Position numbers and translations under genes: made by a program | Shown here: positions 37,157-48,978 of the stretch, one piece after another | Layout of the letters: the number at the start of each line of letters is the position of its first letter | Numbering within the stretch: the first letter of the stretch is position 1 | Origin: Bacteroidota bacterium | GTDB lineage: Bacteria > Bacteroidota > Bacteroidia > Bacteroidales > Lentimicrobiaceae | DNA length: 64,000 bases | Direction: 5' to 3' | NCBI GenBank assembly: GCA_009773455.1 | Contig: WSXU01000002.1 | Span: 124,001 to 188,000, forward strand | Notes under the pieces: model-generated | The model's database searches: none | What the model saw: the letters and a program-made list of their open reading frames with translations, nothing else | Told to the model about the DNA's origin: nothing

Positions 37157-39115
37157 TCAGGATTCGGAACCCTGATTTCCTTTCATCTCTTCATATTCAA
37201 GATGAAGCATTTCCCAGTTGTCCATCTCGGATTTCAGACACTTTTTCAATTCTTCATATTTCTGATAGATTGAACCATCAGACAATTCCTTCAGGTGGTT
37301 TTCAGGCGAGGCCAGTATGCGGTCGATGCCGGCTATTTCTGATTCAATGCGATGGATTTCGGTTTCTGATTTCTCAATACGGCCTGCTATTTTCCTGAGT
37401 TCTTTATCAAGCAGCTTCTTTTTCTCGTAGTTGACCTTCTGCTGCGATACTGGCTCAGCCGGCTCATTTTTCGCATTGGCACGCTGGAGGTTCAGCTGAT
37501 CGAGTGTGGCCAGCCTTCTTTTATCAAGAAAATCGTAGATATCGCCCAGATGTTGTTTTACCTTCCCTCCCCTGAACTCAAACACCTTGTTGGTCAGCCC
37601 CTGCAAGAAATCGCGGTCATGCGAAACCACGATCAGGGTGCCGTCATACATCAGCAGAGCATTCTTAAGTATATCCTTCGACATCATATCCAGGTGATTG
37701 GTCGGTTCATCCAGTACCAGGAGGTTAACCGGCGAAAGAAGCAGTTTGGCCAGGGCCAGCCTCGATTTTTCACCACCTGAAAGCACTTTTACCTTCTTTT
37801 CAATATCCTCACCTGCAAACAGAAAACTACCCAGGATACCGCGAACTTTAGGCCTGATGTCTCCTACAGCCACATCATCGATGGTCTGAAACACCGTTCT
37901 TTCAGGATCAAGCAGGTCGGCCTGATTCTGGGCGTAATAACCCAGTTTTACATTATAGCCGATTTTACATTCACCGGTATGATCAAGCCCCTCGGTAATT
38001 ATCTTTGCCAGGGTTGTTTTTCCTTCCCCGTTTTTACCTACAAAAGCAACAAAATCGTTGCGTTCAATGGCAAAATCCACATCGCTGAAAACACGGTGCG
38101 CGCCATAGACTTTTCCAAGTCCGTTGGCTTCAATAACCAGTTTCCCTGAAGGTGGTGCCGGTGGAAACCTAAAGTGAATGGAGGATTTATCCACATCATC
38201 CACTTCAACCCTTTCGATTTTCTCAAGCAGCTTCTGCTTTGACTGTACCTGACGCGCTTTGGTGGCTTTATAACGGAACCTTTCGATAAACCTTTCGATA
38301 TCGGCCAGTTGCCGCTGCTGGTTGTTAAAGGCGGCCAGCTGTTGCTCCTGCAGCTCACTCCGCTGTTCAACATAACCCGAATAGGAAGTTTTAAAGTCAA
38401 AGATCCTTCCCAGAGAAATTTCAATGGTGCGGTTGGTCACATTGTCAAGAAAAGCCCGGTCGTGTGATACAATCACAACCGCCCCCCTGAACGATTCAAG
38501 GTATTCTTCAAGCCATTGAATGGATTCGATGTCAAGGTGGTTGGTCGGCTCATCAAGCAGCAGGAGTCCGGGTTTCTGAAGCAACAGTTTGGCAAGCTCA
38601 ACACGCATGCGCCACCCGCCACTGAATTCACTGAGCTTACGGTTAAAGTCTGAAGCAGAAAATCCCAGCCCGATCAGCACTTTTTCGGTTTCGCCTTCCA
38701 TCTCATGACCACCCGACAACCTGAACTGTTCGTTGCATTCATTCAGTCGCTCAATCAGCTTCAGGTATTCCTTGCTGTGAAAGTCGTCGCGTTCGGTCAA
38801 TTCATGGCTCAGCCGTTCCCCTTCGCTTTTCAGGGCCAGAACCCGGTCAAAGGCACGCATGGTTTCAACGAAAACCGTATCCCTGCCGGTGGTCACCACT
38901 TCCTGTGGCAGATATCCGATCAGCAGGTCCGAGGGTTTGGCTATGGTACCATTTTCGGGCAACTGTTCACCGTTGATGATCCTGAGAAGAGTCGTCTTGC
39001 CTGCCCCGTTTTTCCCGACCAGTCCTACCCTGTCCCTTTCGGTGATCAGGAAATTGATGTCGTCGAAAAGGTATTTCCCGGTGAAATAGACTGAGAGGTT
39101 GTTGATTGAAAGCAT
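37157..39115 (-). CDS. ABC-F family ATPase
   Basis: 652 residues with two ATP-binding domains and no membrane segments. Domain 1: Walker A GKNGAGKTT, signature FSGGWRMRVELAKLL, Walker B LLLLDEPTNHLD. Domain 2: GKNGEGKTT, LSGGEKSRLALAKLL, LLVLDEPTNHLD. They are joined by a charged linker of about 80 residues rich in Arg, Lys and Gln, typical of the ABC-F class that binds the ribosomal E site. A C-terminal coiled coil (about 555-645, rich in Lys and Glu) resembles that of Uup/YheS-type members. It probably acts in translation or ribosome rescue, and antibiotic resistance is not implied. Confidence 0.93.
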   Translation of the reverse strand: MLSINNLSVYFTGKYLFDDINFLITERDRVGLVGKNGAGKTTLLRIINGEQLPENGTIAKPSDLLIGYLPQEVVTTGRDTVFVETMRAFDRVLALKSEGERLSHELTERDDFHSKEYLKLIERLNECNEQFRLSGGHEMEGETEKVLIGLGFSASDFNRKLSEFSGGWRMRVELAKLLLQKPGLLLLDEPTNHLDIESIQWLEEYLESFRGAVVIVSHDRAFLDNVTNRTIEISLGRIFDFKTSYSGYVEQRSELQEQQLAAFNNQQRQLADIERFIERFRYKATKARQVQSKQKLLEKIERVEVDDVDKSSIHFRFPPAPPSGKLVIEANGLGKVYGAHRVFSDVDFAIERNDFVAFVGKNGEGKTTLAKIITEGLDHTGECKIGYNVKLGYYAQNQADLLDPERTVFQTIDDVAVGDIRPKVRGILGSFLFAGEDIEKKVKVLSGGEKSRLALAKLLLSPVNLLVLDEPTNHLDMMSKDILKNALLMYDGTLIVVSHDRDFLQGLTNKVFEFRGGKVKQHLGDIYDFLDKRRLATLDQLNLQRANAKNEPAEPVSQQKVNYEKKKLLDKELRKIAGRIEKSETEIHRIESEIAGIDRILASPENHLKELSDGSIYQKYEELKKCLKSEMDNWEMLHLEYEEMKGNQGSES

Positions 39116-39143
39116 AGGTTCCCGGGCTGTTTATTCGGGTGTG

Positions 39144-39151
39144 CAAAGGTA
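39144..39151 (-). promoter_or_regulatory. Candidate -7 element of the ABC-F gene
   Basis: Minus strand TACCTTTG (TAnnTTTG), 29 nt before the ATG at 39115. Confidence 0.5.
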
Positions 39152-39192
39152 TCATTTTCCGGCCATTTATTCCAGAAGGGTTCATAGTCAAA

Positions 39193-39220
39193 AAAAGGGG
39201 CCCCCTTCGGAGCCCCTTTT
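39193..39220 (-). terminator. Terminator of the first giant surface-protein gene
   Basis: On the minus strand AAAAGGGGCTCC, loop GAAG, GGGGCCCCTTTT, then more T. The stem is 12 bp with one T-G pair. A nearly identical hairpin follows the paralogous gene at 48931-48958. Confidence 0.85.
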
Positions 39221-39240
39221 CATGTATATCGATTTAACGA

Positions 39241-42200
39241 TTAGTGTGCAACAGCAACTTTTTTGGTGAAGCTCTCGCCTGAGTTGGTAATGAATTTAAC
39301 CAGGTAAGCACCGGATTCGTAGTTGCGTACATTCAGCTGAATGTTCTTGTCCTTGGTTATGATCTGCTCATAAACAACCTGGCCAACATAGTTGTAAACA
39401 ACAATCTGGCTGATGTCGTTGGTGAGTGAGATATTAACCACACTGTTCGAAGGATTCGGATAAACGCTTACTGCAGAAGCATCGATAACCGGAGTAGAGG
39501 TGAGGGTTTCACAATCTTCGTTCGAAGGAAGTGATTCGCAATCCTCATAAACAGCAGTTACCACATAGCAATAGGTGCTTCCGATGGCAAGTGTTTCATC
39601 AGCGTCAACATAGGTAGTCTCAGCGGTGTTTCCGATGAGAGCTCCATCGCGCCATACATTGTATCCAACGAGTTCACGGCCGGCATCGGCAGTGGTGTTG
39701 GTTACAGTTGCGCCCGGAAGCATCGGAAGGTTACCACGTACCAGCTTGGAAACAGGTCCGTAAACGGTATTGTCGGCAATTGGCTGCAGAGCAGTTACAC
39801 CATCAACACTTTCTACATAACCATTGAGGTTCCAGTTATAGTCGAGACCATAAGCAGTTGACATTGATTCCCAAACAGAACCGTCGAGTGAAATCATATC
39901 GCCAAATCCTGCTACAGCCGGACCAGCATCGCAACCTGCGATGTAAGAACCAGCGGCATGTGTAACGGTATAACCAAACCAAAGTTCGGTAGCACCGGTT
40001 ACAGCAACAGGAGAAGTAAGGGCGAATTCATTCCATTCACCGGAGGTGTAGGATGCAACAGGCTGGGTCAGCACAAGTGTACTTGCGTTGGCACCTGTCC
40101 AAACCTTAAGAACGATGGTTCCGCCGTCAGCGTATGGGAACATACGGATTTTGGTAAGACTGGTTCCGGCATATTCAGCCAGCTGGGCAGGAGTAAACCT
40201 TACAGCAACACTGAAGGTACCACCATTGGTGAGACCGATAGCATCGTTGTTGGTTCCGTTGTCCCAACCAAGCCATGCAGAAACGCCACCGCCGCCGCCG
40301 CCTTCAGGAGCTTCCCAGTTCAGGATAACCTGATCAAGATTCGGGAAGTTTACATCAGCAACGAGGTTTGTCGGAGGAGCACATACACGGTAGATATTGA
40401 TGTTGTCAATCTGCCAGTTGAAGATATCAAGGGTATTGGCACCCTTGGCATTGAAACGAATGCGGAATACCTTGTTCTTGGCCTGATTTGTAATATCAAC
40501 ATGTTTCATTTCCCATGCCATGTCACCTTCAGCGGTGTAGGTAGCAACGTTAACCCATGCGGCTCCGTTGTATACTTCAACCAGAAGGGTCTCTTCACCG
40601 GTAGCATTCACGTCGTCAAGTTTCAGGTCGAAATCGAGGAAGAATTTACCATCGATGTAACCTGTACCATTGATCCATGAACTGGTGAGTGAGAGGGCAT
40701 AGTCGGTCTGAATCGGACTGTAGGTGAATTCAACCGAAGGAGCAGGATTTCCTGCCTGGCCGGCGATTCTCCAGTTGGTTCCTTCAACTGTCCACTGGTT
40801 GGTTTCAAATAAACCTGTATTCCAGTTTTCGGTAAACGGAAGATCATAACCGTAGGTAACGGTAACTTCAACCGGACCTTCAATCATTGATTCACCGGTC
40901 TGACCTGCAAATCCGTAAGGAGTGAGGTCATAAACAGCGGTAACATGATAACTGTAGGTACCTGGATCGAGGTTAAGGTCGAAGTATTCGGTTGTCGGAT
41001 GTTCTACATAGGCGGTAAGTGCATTGTCCCTGTAGAGGTTGTAACCGATCAGGCCCATTGCGGTCCTGTTGGCGCGCATGGTTTCACCGGATACACGTGC
41101 GGTATTGCCGTCACGGGCTATACGGTCACCTGAAGTACGGTTGGTGCTGTTGCTGATCTTGGTAAGCGAGCTGGCCGGGAACATAGTTACTCCGTCAGTG
41201 CTGCCAAAGGCGATATTGTCAACAAACCAGATGTACCACAGACCGGCTCCGTCACCGTCAATTGCCTGGAAGGCAATCTTGATGTCTTCACCAGCGTAAG
41301 CGCTGAGGTCGATCGAATAAGGATAGTCGTAATAGTTCCAGCCGGCACCTGTTAAGGTTGAAGCATCCCATACAACATCCCAGTTGGTTCCACCATCGGT
41401 GGAAACTTTTACATAATAATGGTCAAGGTAAGTTGAACCTTCATATACTGTTGATTCAAATGACAGGGTTGATGCAGCACCGCAGGCGACTTCAGGTGTA
41501 ATTAACCATTCGTCCTGGTGATCATAATCCCACCACAGACCTGCATGATACACACCAAACGGTGCAAAATCAGCAGATGAGTAGTCATTAACAGTCCAGT
41601 GAGAAGGAGTTCCACCACCGGCAGATGTATTGGTCTGAATAATTTCCCAACCTTCGCTGAGAACGCCAGCTTCGAAGTCTTCGGTTAAACTACCACCGGC
41701 TCCGCCGCCTCCACCTGGCTGCTCCCACCACAGGTGAGCGTAGTCGGTATTGGCCGGGCTTTCACCCTGTAAGTTTAACGGAGGGAAGAGGAACAGTGAA
41801 CGGAAGAGATAGGTATCAAGTTCTGAATAGCCTGAGCTATAGAGCGCTGCAACACCTGCCAGATATTCCTGACCGTAGTTCAGATCCTGATAGGTATAAG
41901 TCCTTTCAGGTGTATTGTCAACCAATGTACCATCGAGGAATACGCCGTAACCCTGGAGGGGAACGCCACCCGATGAAATCTGTACATCGTCAACAGCCCA
42001 ACCTGAGGCCCATGCACCATTGTCGTCGGCATGGAAGGCAAGCCATACGCTGCCTAAACCATTGGCGCCTGAGAACTGTGCAAGGTCGATTTCAAGATCA
42101 ACCCATGATGAAGATGGTGACAGTGAGTTAATAACTGTCCAGGTTGCACCGGCATCTGTACTGATTTCTACATAAGCACTCTGGCTGAATGCGCCATCGT

Positions 42201-45200
42201 AGAAGCTTGCAAAATTCAGTCTGTAAGATGGAAGATCGGTCCAATCCATTTCAGGAGTGATCAGATAATCGCAGCATCCATCACCATTATCAGCGTCGTC
42301 GTTGGTAACAGCATATTTTGAATGCGGAGGAATGGTCCAGCTGCCACTGCTTCCGTTGGTAGTTGCATACCATCCGGTAGTGTTCTGGGTGAGTGCCTGC
42401 CATCCGGCCGGCGGGAATACAGAACCTTCGAAATCTTCTATCACTGCGATAGCAAGAGGCTCATCCCATGTAGCTACAAGGGTAAGGGCATCAACATACA
42501 GATTACGTGGTTTGTATTTTTTCTCAAGAAGGATAATATCGATGGTACGATCGCCGGTGATGTTTACATTAATGGTGTAATCATCGAAACCAACTTTCAT
42601 AGCGTCTAATACATAATGTCCGAACCATACTTCCGGGAATATGACCTGTCCGCTTTCAGGAACAGTGGCCATATAGTGCTCGTAAGGATAATCCTGACCG
42701 GTAAGCATAACAACAGCACCAGCAGGACTGCCGCCGGTTGTGAGGCTTACATTAACGGTAATTTCAGCAAGAATTCCATGACCAACAATATTTGAAACAA
42801 TGGTGTCAGAAATAAAGTTGCCCGGATAATTGGCTGCTACTCCGTAAGCATACCATCCGCCGGGGAGGCCTGCCCATGTGGCGCCACCATCGGTATAGGT
42901 ATTGGCATCAACGGCATTGGCCAGACCGGTAGCTGTACCTGAAGTAGGATCGCCGTTCGGGTCAAAGTTACTGTAGCGAACTACCCTGTAACTTGAAACT
43001 GCTCTTGAACCATCTTCAAAATCAACAGCTGCTTTGTAAGTAGCCTTGCCTTCAATGCCACCTAATGCAAGCGGTGAATTGGCAGAGATCATTCCCCTCT
43101 GTTTCAGTACGAGATGAGCCTGAGCATTGTCAGTAGTTGTGCCGGTTGCGCTTGGTGAACCAAACAAAATAGCACGCATCATCATATCCTGGTAAGGAGA
43201 CAATCCCCAGTTTCCACCGGTACCTACATTACGTGAGTAACTGCGATACAGGGTCGGCAGGGTTTCGTCAATACCGATCGGAGCACAGTTGGGTGACAGG
43301 CTGCCCTGAACCATAACGAGGTAGAAACTACCATCGGTGATCTCGGCATTCAGACCCTGGAATGTTACCCAACCATAATTGGTAACGGTAACTGAGATAG
43401 AATCTAAAGTTGTACCAGGAAGGCCGTTTGCACCGTCATCATCCTTCACCATGGCACCAAATGATGTACCAAGGAATCCGGTGTTGTTGTTCGGGAAAGT
43501 ACCATCGCCTACATAGAATTTACCACCGATAACAGTGGCAGGATATTCGGCAGGAACAAATTTTACAGCATTCATGTTGCCTGGTAATGCCCATGCAGCA
43601 TAGTTTTCAGCTGAACCGTCGTCGTAAACAACTTCATAAGGACCACTTCCGTCGCCCCATGTAACAACGCATTCAGTGTCTGTTGCATTAACTTCGGCAT
43701 AAACGAATGAAGGAGGATATGCTTCTTCCCAAAGTTCTGCATCAAGCGGAGTAACAATACCTGCCAGAGCAGTGGTATCCATCTCAACATAAGTCTGGAA
43801 ACCGGTTTTCTCAAAACTGACATTGTAAACACCCGGATCAACATAGAGGGTATATTCACCTTCTTCGTTGGTCATAGCCTGGAAACTCATATCGCGTTCA
43901 CCACTGTGCCTTACACCCATTCTCGGAGTGTTAAATGCGTGGTTACAGGCAACGAGGTTAGCTGGTGCAAATGATTTCGAAGGGGTAGTATTCTGACCTG
44001 GGGCCATCATAACGGTTGTTCCTTCTACGAAAGCAGAAACATGCTGTCCGAATACACCAATAAACCCAAAGCCAGTCAGATTTGACCATACGGCACCATC
44101 ATAATAGAATGATAATCCGGCACCGGAATTTGGACCATTCTGATCGAAGCCCTGATAACGGGTAGTTCCTGCATTATTCCATTTACACATTGCATAGAAA
44201 GTGCCGTTGAATGGAATTGAAGGAAGGGTGAATGTGTACCATCCAACACTTGTTACAAGAACCGGATCAGAAGAACCCAGAGAAACACCTGCATTGTCAA
44301 ATATTTCCATGGTTAAAGGCACAGTCATTGCAGCACCAAAGTCAAAATATGCGCTGACAGAATTCAATGTACCAAAATCTGAAGTGATGAACTTGTTACC
44401 TAACCATCCAATACCGCTTGTTAAAGCAATACCGTCTTCGTAAGATCCGTCATCAAGAACATAATCTGTAAAGTAACCTGTCGGATTTGCTGTAACAAGC
44501 ACACCATTGAGTGGTTCACCGGTGTTACCGTTGGTTACAGTTCCGGCAAACTGTGCAGGAACGTAAACATACATTTCGTTGGTGATGGTTACACTCGGGT
44601 TTGCAAGGTCATTTGACTCAACTACAAGGTCCTGAAGATATGAGAAACCAGGAGCGAAATCTGTTGCATCCCAGGTAATGGTAACTGTCTGGCTTCCGCC
44701 CTGAGGTACCTGGCCTTCGGCAGGAACGACAGAAACAATAAATCCGCCGCCACCTACTTCAAGGGTATAATCCTCAACATCTCCATATGAAGTAGTTCCA
44801 CAGGAGGCAAGGGTACCACCCCACTGCAGCCTGACCCTCATACGTGTTTCTCCGGCAACTGCATCGTCCGGAACAAGGATGGTTCCTGTGAAGGAAGCAC
44901 CGCCACCTGATTGTGTGGTTGTATAATATTCGCCCGGATCATCAAAGCTTTCGTTCTGGTTCCAGTCGCACCATACACCAGCGATGTCGCTTGAATAAGG
45001 AACCGGGTTGGTAATGGTAATTACATAAGCTTCTTCCGGATCCACTGAAGTTGAAATGGATGTGAAATCAGCATAACCACCGCAATTGGAGGTGTTATCG
45101 ATATCGGCAAACTGAATGCGCGAGATATACTCATCGCATCCGCCACTGGCTGCACAATAAGCCAGAGGAGCACGGTTACCGTCTTCTTCTACCCATTCGG

Positions 45201-47811
45201 GGAAGCTGAATGCAAGGGTGCCTTCACCGGTATTGTTGATGGTAACGGTCTGTACGGCCTGGTTGTTTACCCATACTTCATCATAGATGTAAGTAGGATC
45301 AACCATAATGGTCGGATTGGGCCATTCAAGTTCAACTGGTCCGGCAGGAGCAGACTGACCTTCGTCATAAACTGCCTGAACGGTATATTCATATACACCA
45401 TAGGTAGGCAGAATATCTGTCATCGTGTAACCGGTGGTTGTTCCAATGGAAACACCGTCACGTTTTACGATGAAATTGATGAAGTTGTCGGCAGGGGCAA
45501 ATGTCCAGCTCACGGCAACCTGTCCTGTGATGGGGTTAGTCAGCACAGCTGTCAGGTCTTCAGGAACTGACAATGCAGGGCCAGCAACAACCATAGTAAC
45601 AGGAACAGTAACAGTTCCAACGTCAGGATCAGAAGTAAACACAACATCAGCTGTATAAACTTCGCCTGCTTCGGTACCTGATGCATTGAAGAATGCAGGG
45701 TTATCGAAGTTGGTGTATGGATTTACTATTCCTTCATACTGAGCCAGGGTCAGCCATCCGCCGGAAGCTGCACCAGAACCTGACAAACACATAGCCAGTT
45801 TTTCCGGCAGTGCGGTTGCATTCTGATAGGCATTGCCTGTTCCGGTAAATGTATTCAGCCAGTAGAAAGTCGGTGAGGCGGTTGTAGCCTGAACCGAGAT
45901 CCAGCCCGAAGCCATGGATGTTGAAGGCAGCTCTACCGTGAAGTAGTAGGTATTGTAACCTATTACCTGGGTGCCGGTATTAACCGGAGCAGCATCAACG
46001 TTCAGCGATGAAACCACTGTTCCGGGAGTTGCTCCTGGATTCAGGATTTCAATGTTGAAGTTCATGGTAGCAGGCGGTGCAGCTGTAAAAATGGCCCAGA
46101 AAGTCAATGTGTTGAAGTTATCGCTCACACCTACGAATTCCTGGTAGCATTTATAACCTGCTGATATTGTACTGGTATAACCATTGTTTGAACCAACCGG
46201 TGCGTTACTGAACAAACTGCCGTCGGGGCAGAACATTCCTTCACGCGAACTCAGTGCCTGGCCGTTACCTGGTCCGATTACTGAAACCGGTCCGGCAGGC
46301 AGTGTACTGAAGTCAACCTGTGGAATGGTCGGGTCGATGCCAGGAGCTACAGAAGTCTCCGGATATACAACCTCGGCAGTCCAGGTAAGCGTACCGTCGC
46401 CGTTATTGTTAATGTTGAGGGCTCCTTCGTACTGCTCGTTCGGGTTAACTGTTACACTGTAAGGATTCGGTGTAACCGCCATCGACGGACGGGGCAGTTC
46501 GAAGTTCCGATAGGTTGTGCCACCGTCGGTAACCAACACATTCTCAATTGTGGTTGTGTTGTATCCGTCTTTGGCAGCAGCCATATCATAGGTACCTATA
46601 TTGACATCGGCCAGTGTATAGGAACCATTGGCAGCAGAGGTGGTGTAATAAGTACCATTGTCACCCTGGGCAGCAACAGTAGCATCTCCCAGCGGAACAC
46701 CAAAGCCATTGGTTACATAACCCTGAATCGTTCCGGTGGGTAGAACGCCGGAAGGCTGGATGGTCAGATACAGGTTGGCCCGTGTTGTGTAGGAAGCTCC
46801 GGGGGCTGTGATATCAACACATCCATCGCCTGTCGGGAGATCGGTATGCTGATGTACCACGAGGCCTGGAAGAATTCCGCCATAAACATTAGAATTATAA
46901 TCAGCATAATTAGCATTATTGAAACAAATGCTGACCAGCAGGCTTGAAGTACCATCCCAAGCGAACGGAGTCGTCAGGTTGATGGTTTGAACTCCGGTTG
47001 CTGTTACAGAATATGTTCCACTATATACTGTGGTCCATCCTGAATTTTCAAATGCTGAAATGGTTGTACCTGCGTAGTTCATCATTGAGATGGTAAAACC
47101 ATTCATTACATAGGGATCAAATGATGAAACATTAAATCCGATGGAGGTAATATCACCGGGAAGTCCGCCTGAAGCAAGAATCTCGCTTGCAGGATAGAGC
47201 ATCTGGGTGCGGCTGTCCATGTAATAGGTGTAGAAAGGATAGCCCGCAGTGGCTGTGCCTGCTCCAACCTGGCACGTAATAGGTGCTGGTCCGGTAGAAG
47301 TTCCACTGATGGTTACATCATCCATATAGCAATCGTTACCATAAGCCGAGGTAAACAGGAATGCCACATAGAGGGTAGGCTGATTTTCAGCACCGGCAGG
47401 AAGTACGTCGGTCTTTACAGTCCAGGCATTGGCAGCGCCGGGTCTGTTGTAGGTTCCGCCATTGTTCCAGGTAGCACCATCGGTTGACCATTGTACAACA
47501 ACATTGTCATACGATGTGGCGTATGAGGTACTCTCCAGCCACGCAAACTCAACTGAAATACCCTCATATCCCACGGTGGAAAATGAAGCAGTTTGTTTAA
47601 GTCTGTTGGAAGTTCCTGTAGATGCATTATAGGATTACAGATAATCTGAGCCGGAAACAACTTCCTCAGCCCAACCTGTCGGCCAGCTTCCACCATTTTC
47701 AAAACTTTCGGTAACCAGCACATCCTGTGCCGATACACTGAAAGCAAAAAGCAGGGCTGTCATAGCAACAAGCCAGGCACGCCAACTTTTTCTCTTTGTA
47801 ATGTTTTGCAT
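39241..47811 (-). CDS. Giant T9SS surface protein with in-frame stop at codon 59
   Basis: From the ATG at 47811 a signal peptide ([10 protein letters not shown] to VSAQD) and the first part of a choice-of-anchor J domain run to TAA at 47635-47637. The same frame then continues open for 2798 codons. Either the gene is broken or the stop is a sequencing error; a GTG start at 47574 would lack a signal peptide. Downstream domains are carboxypeptidase-regulatory-like ([18 protein letters not shown]), beta-sandwich/FN3 repeats, a GEVED domain ([10 protein letters not shown], about 44757-44790), a second regulatory-like repeat, two choice-of-anchor J domains (about 42000-42440 and 41066-41714), more FN3 and a sorting domain (YPNPSNSV, about 39241-39480). 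It is probably an adhesin-like cell-surface protein. No catalytic motif is seen. Confidence 0.85.
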
Positions 47812-48522
47812 AGTGTAGGGTTTTAAATGAATACTAAAGCATTAAATAATTGTATTCTGATTTTTAATCGTTATCACACTTCGTAAGCTGTGTGGGGGTC
47901 ATATTCTGATCCCGGTTAAAACCAGGACTATAATTCTATGGTTATTTACGCTATCTCTCCCCTGCAACACCTCCTTTCTTCAGAATTGAATATTATACAA
48001 TAAGGCGATATATTGATTGTTGTGTTTAATTTCATATCAAAAATGCAGGAACCCAATGACCGGATGCCGGGTAAAGCAGCTTTGTGCAAAAACGGGTCAT
48101 TGGAAAAAGAAAAAAAGCCAGAGCTGGAAATAATATTGAGGAACCGAATTAAAAAAAAAGGAAGAGAAGCAATTACAAACAGAAAAGGCAGACAGTAGAG
48201 GAGTCTGTCTGCTATACATACCCGTGTTTTTGCCACGGAAAGAATTGATCCGGCATTCACTTTACTCATGTAACTTCCATTTTACCATTCTGAATTGCCT
48301 GGGGAAAGGGTTCAGAATGTATTGGTCAAGCAAAATAAATGGTCAATCCAAAGAAATCCGTACTCGAGTAATACCGGCAATTTATGGGCGTGGATCGGAT
48401 AGCAGAAAATAACGCACCCTGATTACCTTATAATTACGCTAATCTAAAACCTCAATTCTCCCTGATTCTTTTTAACTTCTCAGGATTTTAGCATAGCAGT
48501 GTAATGCGAAGATATAATAATA
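47812..48522 (-). other. Gene-free leader region of the first giant gene
   Basis: About 700 bp with no credible gene; short open frames here lack codon bias and initiation context. It lies between the candidate ECF promoter at 48523 and the ATG at 47811, so it would be a long untranslated leader if that promoter is used. One 16S-tail-like motif is inside (47970-47985). No TAnnTTTG element is obvious close to the ATG. Confidence 0.5.
47970..47985 (-). promoter_or_regulatory. 16S-tail-complementary element in the leader
   Basis: Minus strand TTCTGAAGAAAGGAGG followed by TG. AGAAAGGAGGTG is the exact complement of the conserved 3' end of 16S rRNA (CACCTCCTTTCT). No start codon follows at normal distance; the gene's ATG is about 160 nt downstream. 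A near copy is in the leader of the paralogue at 56922-56938. Confidence 0.45.
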
Positions 48523-48549
48523 GACAATTAAAAACCAGTTTACCCCTAT
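48523..48549 (-). promoter_or_regulatory. Candidate ECF-sigma promoter, copy 1
   Basis: In transcription direction: ATAGGGGTAAA, 10 nt, ATTGTC. A T-tract lies 8 nt upstream of the first box. The same composite with identical spacing occurs at 57339-57365 and 63365-63391. GGGG to TGTC is 16 nt, in the usual ECF -35/-10 range. The intervening 48550-48930 contains nothing recognisable. Confidence 0.6.
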
Positions 48550-48930
48550 TCAATTTCAAAAAAAAATCAACACAAGATTGTTTGCAGACGCTTCTTTTGT
48601 CAGGATTATAAAATCTAACGTTTTACCGGAAATTTGATAAAATTTACAATGCCAATATCATATCATTGATTATTAATTCATTACAAAATTGTTTTCAATA
48701 TATTTCATATCATAGAGCCCGATCAGTAAATGTAAGGATTTGCCTGAAAAAAGGCGCATTGATGAAAATGCGCCGGATATTAACCCGTCATTGTTAATAA
48801 ACCCGCAGGCTCATACCATGTTAATTCATTGAAATACTACAGCCATGTATTGAAGATCTGTGCATTACGTATTTATTAGAGCATAAATTGAGTTATCAGT
48901 TACCCGCAGTACTAAAATATAAGCAAAAAT

Positions 48931-48958
48931 AAAAGGGGCCCCTTCCGGAGCCCCTTTT
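48931..48958 (-). terminator. Terminator of the second giant surface-protein gene
   Basis: Minus strand AAAAGGGGCTCC, loop GGAA, GGGGCCCCTTTT, then ATTTTTG. It is a near copy of the hairpin at 39193-39220. Confidence 0.85.
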
Positions 48959-48978
48959 GAGAAAAACCGATTGAACGA

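Noticed and set aside
39958-40680. 240-codon plus-strand frame inside the giant gene
   Set aside because: The minus-strand frame carries the T9SS and FN3 domains; a similar shadow appears at the matching place in the paralogue because the DNA is duplicated.
47415-47747. 110-codon minus-strand frame at the 5' end of the first giant gene
   Set aside because: It is out of frame with the signal peptide and the anchor domain; the in-frame reading is interrupted by one stop and is the real gene.
47946-48269. 107-codon minus-strand frame in the gap between the giant genes
   Set aside because: Composition is unlike neighbouring genes, there is no domain, and no supporting start context; treated as leader sequence.
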